DNA from: Luscinia megarhynchos
Lineage: Eukaryota > Chordata > Aves > Passeriformes > Turdidae
Length of the DNA: 64,000 nt
Direction: 5' to 3'
Assembly (NCBI GenBank): GCA_034336665.1
Contig: CM067592.1
Location: 28,493,819 to 28,557,818 of the forward strand
Of the stretch, positions 1 to 13,131 are shown one piece after another. The notes below the pieces were generated by a model. It was not told the DNA's origin and searched no databases. It saw only the letters and a program-made list of their open reading frames with translations. A program made the translations under genes and the position numbers. Every line of letters begins with the position of its first letter. Position 1 is the first letter of the stretch.

Positions 1-1579
1 CTAAAAACTTCCAGAGGCAGAGCCGTGTTTATGAGAAGCAATTTGACTCTTCCTTTTCTGGACTGCATTTCCATTTTAAAAGACAGAATGAAACTTGCAT
101 TCTACATAGAATGGAGTGTACTGAAGGGTAAAAAAGATAGTTCTTCCAGGTTTTTTTAGTGCTGTGAAAAAAAACCCCACAACTGTGCAGAACAATTAGC
201 TGTAAATCAAAAATGTGACCAGATTGTGCTAGGAGAACAGATGATGTAACTGGCTTTTAATTTCTGGGCTCTTAGATTTAGTATCCTAAATCATGAGTAT
301 AGATGAGTTATTCAGTCAGATTCAAGCATTCATCTGTTTTGCTCAAAGTTCATCTGGAGCTATTTAAACTTAAGCACTGAGATGAGGTAAGAGAGTCTGA
401 CATTAATAATCCCACACAATTATTTATGTGATACAAGATAACCCTTGATATCCTGGTCTTAATTTGGAAATTAGTCACTCTTGCAATTGTTTGAAAACTT
501 CAGTCATGGCTATGTAACTTCTATGTTTTGAGCACTATGCTATTGCCAGTTTAAAGCTATTAATCCTCCAGCCTACAAAGCCTTAAGTCTTCTGTTAGAG
601 AAATGTGCAAAGGTGAAATAGAATACATCTGATACTAATAGAATGAATTTTGTTTAAAACCTAAAATATTACAAAAATACAGCCATCCTGAAGGTTTTTA
701 ATGTATATTTTACCTTAATTTATTTGCTCCATACTATGTAGGAACACACTGAAAGTTTTTAGAAAGGCTGCTATAGAATTGTATTATTAGTGACAAATAA
801 CACTCTTTTAAGCCAGCATTTACTGAGTTCTGTGTGATACTGAATGCTTATACGTATTTTCACTAAAGCTTTATTGTTTATTACTTAGGATATCTGGGAC
901 TTGGCTTTTTTCTGATCTCAGCATTAAAAACCCTTGTTAAGGCCTCCTTACTGAGAAATGGTTGCAGCAACTGAGATAAAATGTGAAAACACTGTCTTGG
1001 AAATATGCTGTTGCATTTGCAGATTTTGCATTTTTTTATTTGTTGAGATTTTCAACTGAAAAACAGTTTATAGTCTAGCCCAGAGCCTGTAAACCACATT
1101 AACATTCAGGGAAAATATCTTCTTTTTCAAATCTAGAAAACAGCACTTTTGAACTGATTACTTAATTACTTCATCCACCCCCAAATGAAGATATTACTCT
1201 TCAGTACAGCTGGTCAGAAAATGCAATGTAACCAGCCCTTCCTATGGAACTTGAAGATAAGAGCTGTGTTTTCACTGAATGTCTCCCTAGCATATCAATG
1301 AAGTAAAATTTTGTGCTGTGTGTACAATAAACATACTACAAGAAATAACACATTTATATGCATGATATTTTCTTTGAATATTTTTTCAAATTCAGTGAGA
1401 AAACCTGTTCGCAAACTGCATTGCTAGAAACATTTGCCTTTATAATATTTAAACTTTGATTCTATGAGAAATAGACCTTAAAAATATATCTCATGTATAG
1501 CAAAGTACCACTGCTTAAATGAAAGATTGGAGTCATAGGGATTGAACCTTATACAGAGGAAAGACATGGCAAAACAAAC
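1..1579. other. AT-rich non-coding stretch
   Basis: No reading frame of useful length, no splice-flanked open segment and no recognisable repeat family is visible. There are only short A and T runs, for example near 166-180. The stretch ends where a CR1 tail begins. It is unannotated intergenic or intronic DNA. Confidence 0.6.
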
Positions 1580-1985
1580 AGGCTGGTGAGGGGCTGGAAC
1601 ACAAACCCTGTGAGGAGCAGCTGAGGGAGCTGGGGGTGTTCAGCCTGGAGAAAAGGAGGCTCAGGGGTGACCTTATCACTCTCTACAGCTCCCTGAAAGG
1701 TGCTGTAGTCAGGTGGGGGTCGGTCTCTTTCTCCAGGCAGCCGCTGACAGAATGAGAGGACACAGTCTCAAGCTGCTTCAAAGGAAATATAGATTGGATA
1801 TTAGGAAAAAGCTTTTTACAGGGAGAGTGATAAAGTACTGGGGAGTCACCATTACTGGATGTGTTTAAAAAAAGACTGGCTGTGGCACTGGATGCCACAG
1901 TCTAGTTGAGGTGTTAGGGCATGGGTTGGACTGGATAATCTCAAAGATCTCTTCCAACCTTGTGATTCTGAGATTCTGTGAAACT
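1580..1985 (+). mobile_element. CR1 LINE, 5'-truncated 3' end
   Basis: This is the 3' end of a chicken-repeat-1 (CR1) non-LTR retrotransposon on the + strand. The order of motifs is that of the family: the end of the ORF2 region (GAGGAGCAGCTGAGGGAGCT, then TTCAGCCTGGAGAAAAGGAG and GGGGTGACCTTATCACTCTC), then the segment around GGTTGGACTGGATAATCTC, then TCTTCCAACCTTGTGATTCT and the terminal octamers ATTCTGAG/ATTCTGTG at about 1964-1980. CR1 copies are typically 5'-truncated and lack target site duplications, as here. Stops and indels destroy the coding part, so the copy is dead. Short reverse-strand reading frames over it are not genes. Confidence 0.93.
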
Positions 1986-3120
1986 GATACAACAAAGCAA
2001 AATTCCCCTATTTGCAGAGAAACAAAATTCTTGCCTGGCTCCTCCTGAACCCCTTCTGAGAAAGCAAAGTTCTTAACTCTGATCTCGCAAAGCAAAATAC
2101 TAGGTATCATGTTCCCTCTGAGAAGTTGTTGACCTCTGTGTAGGCCACCTGGCTTTAATAATGGTGTAAATATATCAAGGGTAAGCTCCCCTGAAATGCA
2201 AAATCCCTTCTCACCCTCTGAAGACTCTGAGTAAACACCAAAGCAACAAATGCAGGCAAAGTGCTACATCAAGCAGATAAAGAAATACCAGCTGAAAACT
2301 AAGGTTAATGCAGTAGCCTAACTGGAAACAAATGTATGAAAGCTTGGTTAAAGATTTATTGTTATCCATCAGAGCAGACTGTTCCCAATTATGTACACAT
2401 CAGTAAAGGGGCTGATATTCCTTTTACAGCATCTTCCTGTATATTACATGCAGAAATCAAATATAAAAATAAAGATTTAATAATGAACAAATAATCGTTT
2501 AAAGAAAGTTTTCCACAGAGTAAAATTGTTTACATGATTTATCACAATTCACTCATTGACTGCAAAAGGAGGAGCTATGATAGAAAGTACACTTTCTTAG
2601 ACTGCTTAGCATCTTCTAACTAACACAATCTTCAGGCTTGTTATCTTAGTAGTGCTTTGAAGGAATATCATCTAGTCAGCAAAATCTGGGAAATGGAACA
2701 ATGCTGAATATATTTTTTTTATCCATATAAAATAAAATAAATTAAAACCCTCAATAATTGGAATCTAACAGGTAAGGAGAATTAGAATTAATTAGTTCCT
2801 ACATCAACACTGGTAAGATCAGAAGCAACATTTAATTTTTAAGTGTACAAAAGGCAGATACTTCTGAAAAGAATAAAACTTTCTTCAAACCATTTTTAAA
2901 AAAAGTGTCCTAAAGCAAATAAAAAAAAAAAATCTCTTCACTTTTAGCCATTAACCTCAGTAGGCTCAAAAATTTTGAATGTCAAGTCATTACCTTAGAT
3001 AATGTCATTGGGCCAATTTTAATATCTATTTTTTAAAAATTCCCTTAAATTCTGTACTTGTAGTAATTTTTGTTTTGGATCCAATGCCTTATTTTGTAAA
3101 TCTAGGGTCCTCACTATGTC

Positions 3121-3156
3121 AAAAAAAAAAAAAACCCAAACCAAACCAAACCAAAA
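3121..3156. repeat. A14 run followed by CCAAA units
   Basis: Fourteen A residues are followed by AACCC-like and then CCAAA repeats (about four units). This is simple-sequence DNA. It could be the degraded tail of a retroposed sequence, but no body is recognisable upstream. Confidence 0.7.
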
Positions 3157-4015
3157 TGTAAAACCCAACATTTTTCAGTCATCTCTTCTAAGCCTAAGGA
3201 GTAGTATTTTAGATAGGAAATTCATATATATTTGTCAAATGATGACTGTTTCTTAGGTTTGTTTTAGAACTGAATACTATGATAACTATGTAGCTAGGTG
3301 TGACTCCGTTTCCACAAATTAGGAATTAAAACCCAGTAATCTTGTTTGAAAAGCCAAGATATTTAGGATTACTGCTCAAAGGCAATTGCTAATATTATAA
3401 TCTAGTCTTTATTTAGGTCTAGATTCATGAAATCCTTATAGAAAACAAAATGCCTGTTTCTGTTGCACTGAGAATGGGAATTCTCAGCCAACCAAATGAT
3501 TTGCACGTCCTTCTGTAATTTAACTATTAATGGATTAGTCTTGTAAAGAATTAAAGATCAGGACTTTAATTTAGTTTGAAAAGTAATAAAAACATGTAAA
3601 ATGATTAGAAAGTACATGTAGAAATTTCGATACAAGTATTAAACTGCTACTTTTTTACTGCAATTGTCACTACTTCTTTTTACTGTTATGGCGGTTTTTT
3701 TGAACACCATAAAGAAACTTTTTTTGTACATATTGGACTTGAGTTTCTCCATGTAGCAGATTTATAAACATATCTAATCATGATGCTGTATTATTTTGAA
3801 CAATAATGTACCTTGGTTTTGGAGATTACTGATTAAAAATATATTTCCCTTTGCAAAAAAACTAAAGCATTAGGAAAAACTGTGGCCCTGGCTGACCAAC
3901 TCATATGACCTATTTTACTTGTTACAGAAATGGTAGAAATTTACACAAGCAAAGGATCTCAGCCCTGTGCTATTCTATATTGCAGAAGTGCAGGACTTAT
4001 TTGATCACATCCTGC

Positions 4016-4101
4016 TAAGAAGAGAAAGAGAAGAAGAGCAAGAAGAAATGAAGGGAAGCTCAGGAAGTCAGGAAGGAAGTGAGAAAAGGAAGGAAGAAAG
4101 A
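4016..4101. repeat. Purine-rich (GA) low-complexity tract
   Basis: Nearly all bases on the + strand are A or G, in irregular GAA, GGAA and AGA units, with only a few pyrimidines. Polypurine tracts of this kind are common in vertebrate intergenic DNA. No exact tandem period is seen. Confidence 0.65.
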
Positions 4102-6265
4102 CTGTTGATCAGGAAACTTATTATAATTTACATACATTAAGGTAATTAATTAAAGTGAGACACTTGAGCTATATTTTCAATAACAATGAGCACTATAGAA
4201 AAACATGTACTTTTAACTGAAAAACCGAAAATATAAATGTATCATTCAAAATATTCTTAGATTTTCAATCTGACCAGGCATCTCTATTTTTTTTTTTTAC
4301 TTCTCTTGGTTTTATCTACTTCTTGTGCTCCTCTCCCCTGTATTTCTAAAGAGAAAACAGATATATTTTCAGTTTTCGGGTTTTTTTCCATATTACCACC
4401 TTTACTCTTACCCAGGCTGGTGTTCTCTTCTTATTTTCTACCTGAATAAAGCTTCTATTTTCCTATTCCATACATGTACTGTATATCATTGAAAGGAACA
4501 TCTCAGGTCACTGAATAACTGAGTCCTGTTATTACAGTCAGCTGAGTTATATAAAACCTCTCATAAAAAATTGTGATGTTTTACAATCCATTAGATTATT
4601 ATTTCTAGAGAATACTTTTCTTAAACAGATGATAAGAAACGAACACATTTTCCAGCTTATGCATTCTCTGTGGAAGGCTCATTCTATATATTTGTACACT
4701 AGCAACTTTTAAATTTCCACTAAATACAACACTTCTATAGAATCCCTCAAAGCTAACAGTTATATTTTTTGAGTCTCTGTCTGTTAGCAAACAGTTTTCT
4801 TGCATCTTTTAAATTAATCTCTTAATAGCTCTTTTTCCAAGACTTCAGCTCTGTTCTAGCTGAAATTTCCTATCAGAACAAACATAATTGCTCCCCTAAT
4901 CCTTCCAGTCAAATTTCTATTTATGTGTCCAATCATGTTGTGATATTTATCTAATAAGATAAGGGTGTATTTTTCTATCATTTCTACTTGAGGGAACTCT
5001 AAGAAGGAAATTCCTCTGCATTTCTTTCTCATAGCTTGTACATCAAATTATTGTTAGGCTGCCTTTTTTTTTTTAAATGAGGTCATGAATCTACATTATA
5101 TATGATGCAGAACAACAAGATATCAATCAAGAATTTAGTGCAAGTCATATAAATTTAAGTGTTTAACCATGACATAATAACCCTGTTGTCAGGGTTACCA
5201 GACTTAAACTCTAGGAGGGTTTAAGTTGCTAGGGTTAAACTCTAGCAGGGACTACTCAAGAATGTATTAATATTATTATTATTTTCTTAAAAAAACAAAG
5301 CTATGTGTTTTGCTAAAGCTTCAATGTTAAAAATATCTGTGCCTCTCAGCTGTCTCTACATCCAGACACAAGGAAAAAATTCACAAAACACAGGCACATA
5401 TATACAGTCTGAGGCAGAAACACCTAATGGGAAAACCAAAAATCTATCCCAAGGTTAAATCCTGGAAATCAATTGATTTGAAACACAGTACAGTAATACA
5501 AGCCTAACAAGAGACATCAAGTTATTTTAGTATTACTCAGAAGTGTTTACTAACATATGGCATCAGACTTCAGCTAAAGTTCCCTAGATTGTTATATACG
5601 AGCTGAAAAGAAGATACTTCCTAGTCTGATACTTCAGTTTTACTGAGAATATGCTTTTATACTTTATTAATATTTGCTGCTGACAGTTTAAAAATTAACA
5701 AAGAAGTACAAGGGACACTACATCTCTGTGGGATGTGGGGATCACATTGCTGTCGTGGGAGGTTTTTGGTCCTGTGAGGCTTATATCTGAGATGGTGTGG
5801 ACAAAATGTTGGTGATCAGCAAACCCTTATAGGGTTTGCCCTTTCTAGTCATCTGCATAGACACCAGCAGTGCTCTTGGGTTACCTTTGTCGTGGTAGGA
5901 TAGTGCAGAGCTCTGAGATTGACTGAAAGGCACATCACACACAGGCACAGATGATATCATAGTTTCTTCAGTGAAGAGGAGCTACCTCAAGTGCACATAT
6001 GCAAATGTATATGAATTGAGAGAAAGAGGGATTAGAAATCTGTGCACACCTGTGTACTTCTGTGATTTCCCTCAGAATAAAGAAATGCGCTAAAGGTAAC
6101 TTACATGGCTAGAGCGTGGTGATGAATGAAAAGGGCTTTCTAGTGGGGACAGGCAGAAAAAGTGAAGAGGAAGGAGGAGCCTAGCACAGGGAGAGAATAA
6201 ATGCTGAGAATGGTTAGTGGGTCCATCGAGTACTTATCAGGAGCATCAGAACACAAATGAACGTG

Positions 6266-6408
6266 ACAGACATTTTAATGAGTGTCTGCTACAGGACACC
6301 TAATCAGTAAGAGAAAAACCATGTTTTTCTGAAGAAAGCTGTGCAAAGCCATATGCCTTTATATCATAGGAGACTTTAGCTACCCTAACATCTATGAGAA
6401 GGGCAATG
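6266..6408 (+). mobile_element. Degraded CR1-like LINE endonuclease fragment
   Basis: Two short blocks match the pattern of the CR1 ORF2 apurinic endonuclease on the + strand. Codons from about 6271 read SVCYRTPNQ, like the family block around VCYRPPNQ. About 62 bases later, in a shifted frame, 6369 onward reads GDFSYPNIY, like the block GDFNHPDIC. The spacing is slightly shorter than in intact elements, consistent with indels. A stop follows the first block. Flanking sequence to about 6930 may belong to the same relic but is too diverged to assign. A protein alignment would settle it. Confidence 0.42.
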
Positions 6409-9400
6409 GGATGGGAGCAAGCAATGCAGATGATTCTGTGCTGATTAAACAAGTCAACTTTCTTGGACATGCTATTACTCCAATGGTCCGCAGGCTCCCT
6501 CAGTTCAGAAAAGTCTGAGAAGGCAGGGTAAAAAAATAATGCAGGCAGGCAGGGTTTGTGGAGCATAGGGAAGAGAAGATTTTTGGGAGAGATCTTATTT
6601 CTATCCACAAATACCACTTGAGAAGGCATAGAGGATGGAATTAATCTCTTCTCCAGCACATAGAACTAATGAACAGAAGTTGCAACCCAGGATGTTTTGG
6701 CAAGACATTAGAGAAAAAATTTACCATCAGAAGAGCTGAACACTAGAAAAAGTTATGCAGGGAGTTTGTAGGGTTGTATGAAGAGAATGGAGATTCTTGG
6801 AGATGTTCTACCTCTGAACTGAGACTGACGGGGCCTGATACACCCAAACTAGCTCTGAACAGGAAGCTAATAAAATGAAATCCAGAGTTTTTGCCAAAAA
6901 TAAAACATTCTCTGAATCTCTGATAACACACTTTGGAAGTAAAACACGATTTTGAATGACTTTACATCAGAAAATTATTTACTATCAAAATTTAATCAAA
7001 TACACCTTCCAAAGTTTTGTTCTGCCTTATCGTTTGAGACTTTTCACTAGGAACTGTACAGTTTAGTCTAGATACTTTTGCTCTCACTGTTACTTTTCAC
7101 ACTTTGGAAACTACTTGCATCAGGATAACCACTGTTCCAAGAAGCTGAAGCATTTATACTACAAAGCAGGATTGCATTGTTATTAGAAGAGGATGCATTC
7201 AAGAGGAATCTTTAATATCATTTTATTTAGAGTCCAGGAGTTATTTTAGTGTACTTCAGGCAATGAACTTAGGATGGGTCAGGGTAATAATATTAAAACT
7301 TACTACAGATGGTATATGCATTTGTATATAGGAAAAAATGAATCTTCAAAATTGGTAATCTTGTAAAAGGTTGTATGGATTTTTCTTTTCTAACTTTCTA
7401 ACTTGGAATTAATTTCCACATGGGTTTTCTTGGCCTAAGAGTTGCAGACGAGTGGCTAACTTTGAGAACATATATTGACCCATTGTCAAGATTCAAGATT
7501 TCAAGATTCATAAATTTTTAATAGAATCCACAAATCTAATCTCTTTCTGTTGAAGTTAGTGTAATTCTATTTAGGCAGTCAACTAAATATATATCTTATA
7601 CCAAGCTTATGGTATATCAATTACATATTTTTTTACCCTAGGATCTTTCAATTTTCAGCACAGTTTCCTGGCTTCAGAGTTAATGGAATTTACATGCTTT
7701 GTATGAGCAACACAAATAAGAAAAATTATTATGCAATGAGGTAGTTTTGATAGGACACACGTTTAGCCTCTTTTGGCAATGAATGTAAAATATCTTTCTG
7801 GGCAATGGAAGATGTTGGGTAACTTCAAGATAACAGACTTCAAATTTAGATCCAATGAAATTGCTTTCCTAAATCTAACTCATTGACAAATATAAACCAA
7901 ATGTGCTTTCATTGGAAAAGTGAAAAATTGTAAGTACAAAGATTCAAGGAAAACCCCGCATAATTTAGCTAAGATATAGCATGTTGCAATTTTATTTGGA
8001 TTTTCACAAACTAATGTTTCTAGACATTCACCTAATTAAACAAAATTAAATATAAACACAATACGTAGTGAACAGGAAAATTGTTCACATTCCTTAGTTC
8101 AGGAATATCAGAAACATTTGAGTTTAGCTGATTTTCCCTTATGAGAACCAAAGTCCTAATTCACAAAACCACAAAATCTAACCTACTTCCCAGTTTAAAC
8201 TGCAGTATGAGCCACTCTAAGGACCATAGCTTTAAAGGCACAAGCTCACATATGGACCCTTTATCTCACCAGAATGGCTGTTGCATATCTCTAAGATGGA
8301 GTATGTTTCTTCAGCACAAGCAAGTTATGAAAACTTACATAATCAGTTCTTCAATAAGGATCTTGTTCTGCTGGTGCTAAGAAGAGATTTACCTTTAATG
8401 ACTGTTCTTCCTGAGAAAGATTTGTTGTCACCAAAGATATCCTTGGATTCTATTGATGAACATACGAGAATGTGTTCTATAACATCACTTGTAAATCAGA
8501 TTTTTGTTCAGCTCATTAAGGAGAGCATAGGTAGATGAGCTTCAAAGTCTGAGTTCAAAAGAAATACAGACACACAAACTGCACTAGCTTCCAGGCTCAG
8601 ATTCTTTCCTTGGTGGCTCATCTGCAGATTGTCTCTTCCTTGACTGGGTCTACATCTAGACTCTGCAGAGAACTTCTAGTCATTAGTATAGACTTCTCAG
8701 CAGGAGGTGAGTTTCTGATTTCCCAGTAGCCTGACTGGTGAGATATCATTTCTCTGAAGTTCTCTTTTCAAGGGAGACCTTAACTTGGCCTGTTACTTTT
8801 CCTTAGTTATGAAGCAATTTAAGGGAGCAATATAGAAATATTTATTCCATTAAACAACAAGGTAGAAAAAACATTATTTTTATTTAAATCTAAGTCTACT
8901 CCAGTTATCAGTTTGCAAGGTTTCTTTCCTTACATTGTTTTGTTAGTTTGGATGCAGTTTAAAACAAAGGTTGAAAAAAATCCTCAAGGGTGTAAATTCA
9001 ATGAATTTATTTTTCTTTGGAAGAAAGAAGGTACTATTATTTTTTAAAGTCCTAGATGTTGAAAATTTGGATATTGGTTAATAAATAAGCAAATAAATGT
9101 CTGATGCATGACCTATGGATTAAGACTATAGTGGAATAGAAAGATATGTTGCTGTTTATGTTGCTGTTTAATTTTTTAAATTAACATTAATAACCATCCT
9201 TACTATCTCTACAGGAGAACATTAAGTACTCATAATGACACCCAAACTCTAAATCACCCAAAATGTAATATTCTGCATTGTGAAAAACCTCAAGAATTTG
9301 TGAGCCATGAGGCTTCCACAAGATGTTCTACATTTAAGAATGAGGTTATATATAACATGCATAACATGCCAGGAAGGTTGTGTTATACAGCTAGTGAGAA

Positions 9401-11373
9401 CAGTTCTCAGACTTCATGCTCTGTCTATGACAAACTCTCTGCTAATCACTCACAAAGGGTATTAACATAGATGATTTAACTTCCCTAGATATAATTCTAA
9501 AGATGGATTACTAATCCAATGCAAAAACATACCTATTATAGGATCTCAATTGTGCAAAAGTAAGAAAAAAGGGCAAAAAAATTTAACACACACAAAATAA
9601 GTAAGCATAAAAACCACTCATTTAGTAGCAGGAAGCATCTTAATTATTGTTTTCATGAAAAGTCCTATTTCATACAAAATGTGAGTTTTAGTATATTTTA
9701 AATTCTGAAGAAATATAAATACTGATTTTGGACAAGATATTTGTGCTAATTGAAAAATGAAGAAGGAAATATTGCTGATAGTATTGAAAGCTCTATATCA
9801 CTTTGAATAAAATATGTTTAAATTGATTTGACTGTATGTGTAAATTGGTTACCACAAGAGGGTAACTGCTATAAGTCCTTAGCAATTCAAAGTCTCAGTG
9901 TGTAAGGAGATAAATTGTACTGCAGGACTGAGAAATATGTCCTATCTAAGCCTAGAAAGGTTGTTAGGGAGTGTTTTTGCCACAGGAAATACAGAGAAAT
10001 AGCTACAATCCAACAATTAAATGGAAATTTAAAAGGTCTCCTATATTCATGGGAAAAGAAAAACAGGCAAAACTAACAACTGTTATCCTAGTTTAAAAGA
10101 AAATATTCTAAGTAAGGAAGTTAGTCATTAAAATGAGAACAAAGTAACATGGAGAAGAAATTAAACATCCATAAAGGAGGAAAGGCACCAAACCAAGACA
10201 GCAGAGAAAAGAAATTTTCTATACATTATGAAACAGATTACAAATGAGTTTAAGATGGAACATGGTCGAGGTTAAAACTTACTAAGTCTATGGACACGCA
10301 AGCATTAGTTGACTTCAGTCTCTTTTGAATTATTCTGTTATAGTGACACACTGATGAGAAATACAGATATATTTTTATTTGTTCTTGACAGCATCTTGCT
10401 ATATAACTGACATATATAACCTTATACCAGGTCTTATTTATTACTCTTTTTTTGTGAATAATAAAGTTAGAGGTTTTTTCTAAAAGTGATAGTTTTGGTA
10501 CTTACGCAATTAATTATTAAAATAATTTCTTTTTAATTAACTGTTCAAGATACTCATAAAGAAGCTACAATAATAGAAATTTGATCACAAGGAATTTGAA
10601 ATTGGTAACTCTTCTTTTCAGATAATGTTAACAGATACTGAATGAATCATCCAGCTGTTCTTAGCCCCTGTCTGCTGAAAGATAAGGAAACTATTGTAGT
10701 GATGCATATTTAATAAAGACAAGCTGGGTAAGAAATATGTTGAAATATAATGACCATTTTATCAAATCAATACACAATCACATACAGAATTTTTTTCTAA
10801 GGAATACTGTCATATAGAGCCTGAGATTTGAAAGGTATATTCATTCTTTCTTGAAGATTAGAAAACACATTTATAAGATACAGTTGGCTTCTAAAGCTAA
10901 ATGGAAATTTTTGAAGTGAGAAATTTCTGCTGGAAATTCTAATTTTATGAAAAATTATCAAATATAAGAAAATGAGGAGTTGGTAATGCTTCATGAACTC
11001 ACTATAGAACTTTGGGGTGGTATCTGTAATCCCAGCTCTTCAACTATTTATTTTGGTATTGTCAACTGCATCAGCCAAACTTTACTGACTCTATATTAAA
11101 ATTTGGTAATCTTGTTTTCTGGATTAAGATCTACATTCATTTTCCATGTAAAAAATAGTTATCAAAATGCTTTCAGAGAAGATTAGTATTGTCGAAGTAC
11201 TTCCTAGGATTTTCTGTCATTTACAAAATAATTTATTTCAAAGATAACAGCTTTTCAAGATGATTGAAATGATGAATTAATATATTCAAATTATGAAGAT
11301 ATCATATTAAAAAAAGAACCAAAAAGATTACACTCTCCCCGGAGAGAAAAGAGAAAACAAAGGAAAGCACCTG
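6409..11373. other. AT-rich non-coding stretch
   Basis: No gene is recognised on either strand. Open frames of 60-120 codons (for example 6300-6659 on the - strand and 8141-8538 on the + strand) have no recognisable motifs and are expected by chance. Minor direct repeats are a CAAGATT triplet at 7486-7510, a 12-bp tandem duplication at 9145-9168 and a 9-bp duplication at 9352-9369. Confidence 0.55.
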
Positions 11374-11393
11374 AAACAAACAAACAAACAAAC
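11374..11393. repeat. (AAAC)5 microsatellite
   Basis: Five perfect AAAC units. Short simple-sequence repeat with no associated element seen. Confidence 0.85.
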
Positions 11394-13052
11394 AGGAAAA
11401 GATGAAGTTGGAAAGTCTGTGTATTGCATCACTCAAATACACAAAACAATTATTTTCTGCCAAGTTGTTTTATATTATTTTCTTTCTTTAATTTTTCAGT
11501 GTCTCCATTAGCCAGCATGCAATACACTTGTTTTTCCTTCATAGTGAGATTTTTTCCAGGACATTGAAAGCTGTGTCCACTTTTTTTCAGATTCTTCTTT
11601 CATTCTCAGTGTGCATTTCTATGTCCATCACTATTTCTCTTACTTTATGTGGTAGAAACTTGTTTAACTGAGATGGGCCATCTTTTTACCATGGTTCTCC
11701 TCTTGATCAAGTAGAAACTGATAAAACATAAAGTTGATGAAGACACAGTGAGAAGAAAGTAACTGATGCAGGATTAGGTGGTAGTTACAGGATTAGGTGG
11801 TAGTTATCTAGCTTTTCTTCAAGAAGGTGTGTAATGTAATAATCAGTAGTGTGAATGTCTTTGGTTCTCTAAGCTCAGATGTTTGAGTTAGGAAACTGTG
11901 ATGTCAGATACCGCAACAGATGTAAGTCAATGTTAAGTCAATTACTTCCATGGTAAGCCCTATGGCATAAAAATAAAATTGCTTTCTCTTGAATTGGTCC
12001 TTAGAAAGGAGTTCAGCAAATTTTCATCCTTTGTCTACGACTATAAATTTGAAACCTAAAAAAAAAATTCCATAAAAAATCCACTTCAGTAGCAAGAGTT
12101 AGAGGTTGTCTCAATATTATGTCTGTGCTACTGTGGGTTTTAAACTAGAAGTTTGAAAAGTTTTGGACTAAAAAAATTAATATTTTCCATTTTGGAGGGT
12201 AAGATAGCACTTTGACCAGCAGTATATACTGCATAGGGGAAGTAAAGGTGAGTCCACACAAGAAATTTAATACCACAATTCAAAATTTGGGAAATTTTGC
12301 ATCAGAACATAGCATTCTAAAGCCTCTTAATGTGAGAGCAAAATGCAAAAGATCTTTTCCTGTGCATTATCTCCTAGTTTAAATAAATGCTGGATGAGAA
12401 AAAGTTACTTCCACTAAAGAACCACTTTGGCTTAGAAGACCATATGTATCACTGTACAATGCCACTTAACTGCGCAACACAGAAAAAAAAACCCAAAAAG
12501 AGCCAGTAAGAAAAATATGCCTACATACATTATCAGTTACTTAAGTATTTTCTAGATTCTAATTTCACACAGAAGACAAAATCAAAATGTATTGATAGCA
12601 TCTGTATTTTACTTGAAAAACACAGGCATGCATTCTGAAAAGGTTTTTTTTCATGATAGTTCATTTAGCCATGTTTAAAAAGCAAGTATAGACAACTGAT
12701 AAAATATGAAATGAAAAATAAACTGAACTTCCAAACAGAAAACATTATTTGATTTCACTTATCTTTAAAACTTGCAATGCAGATATGCATATATTAGTTA
12801 GTTACTAACAAATATGAAATTACTTGTATAAAATTATTTGAATTTAAATTAATTCTAAAGAGTTAACATGCAGCATGGTCCTTTCTGGAATTTGAAGGAT
12901 GCTATGGTGTTATATTTTCTTTGTCAATTTTGTAGAAAAATATCTTTTCCCTAAGCTCCAGAAAATTTCACTCTTCATGTAAGTTCTGTTCTGATCATGC
13001 TTCTGTTCCTTGATATGCTTTCTATTATGTATCAAGATTATTAAAAGTACAA
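11394..13052. other. AT-rich non-coding stretch
   Basis: No gene or repeat family is recognised. The only local structure is a perfect 19-bp tandem duplication at 11769-11806. Confidence 0.6.
11769..11806. repeat. Perfect 19-bp tandem duplication
   Basis: The 19-mer CAGGATTAGGTGGTAGTTA occurs twice, head to tail and without mismatch (11769-11787 and 11788-11806). Perfect identity suggests a fairly recent replication-slippage or end-joining duplication. Confidence 0.9.

Positions 13053-13131
<79 letters not shown>
13053..13131. repeat. (ATT)n trinucleotide microsatellite, about 26 units
   Basis: An uninterrupted TAT/ATT trinucleotide array of about 79 bp. Because the period is three, it reads as poly-Leu, poly-Ile or poly-Asn in overlapping frames on the two strands (frames at 12910-13250). 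These homopolymer proteins are artefacts of the repeat. A pure array of this length is likely to be length-polymorphic. Confidence 0.95.

Larger units (their letters stand above)
1986..6265. other. AT-rich non-coding stretch with small simple repeats
   Basis: No gene is recognised. Contents are an A run followed by CCAAA units (3121-3156), a purine-rich tract (4016-4101), paired small hairpins with a direct repeat (5178-5250) and one 9-bp hairpin (5819-5839). The part after about 5700 is less AT-rich than its surroundings and may hold very old repeat sequence that I cannot classify. Confidence 0.5.
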
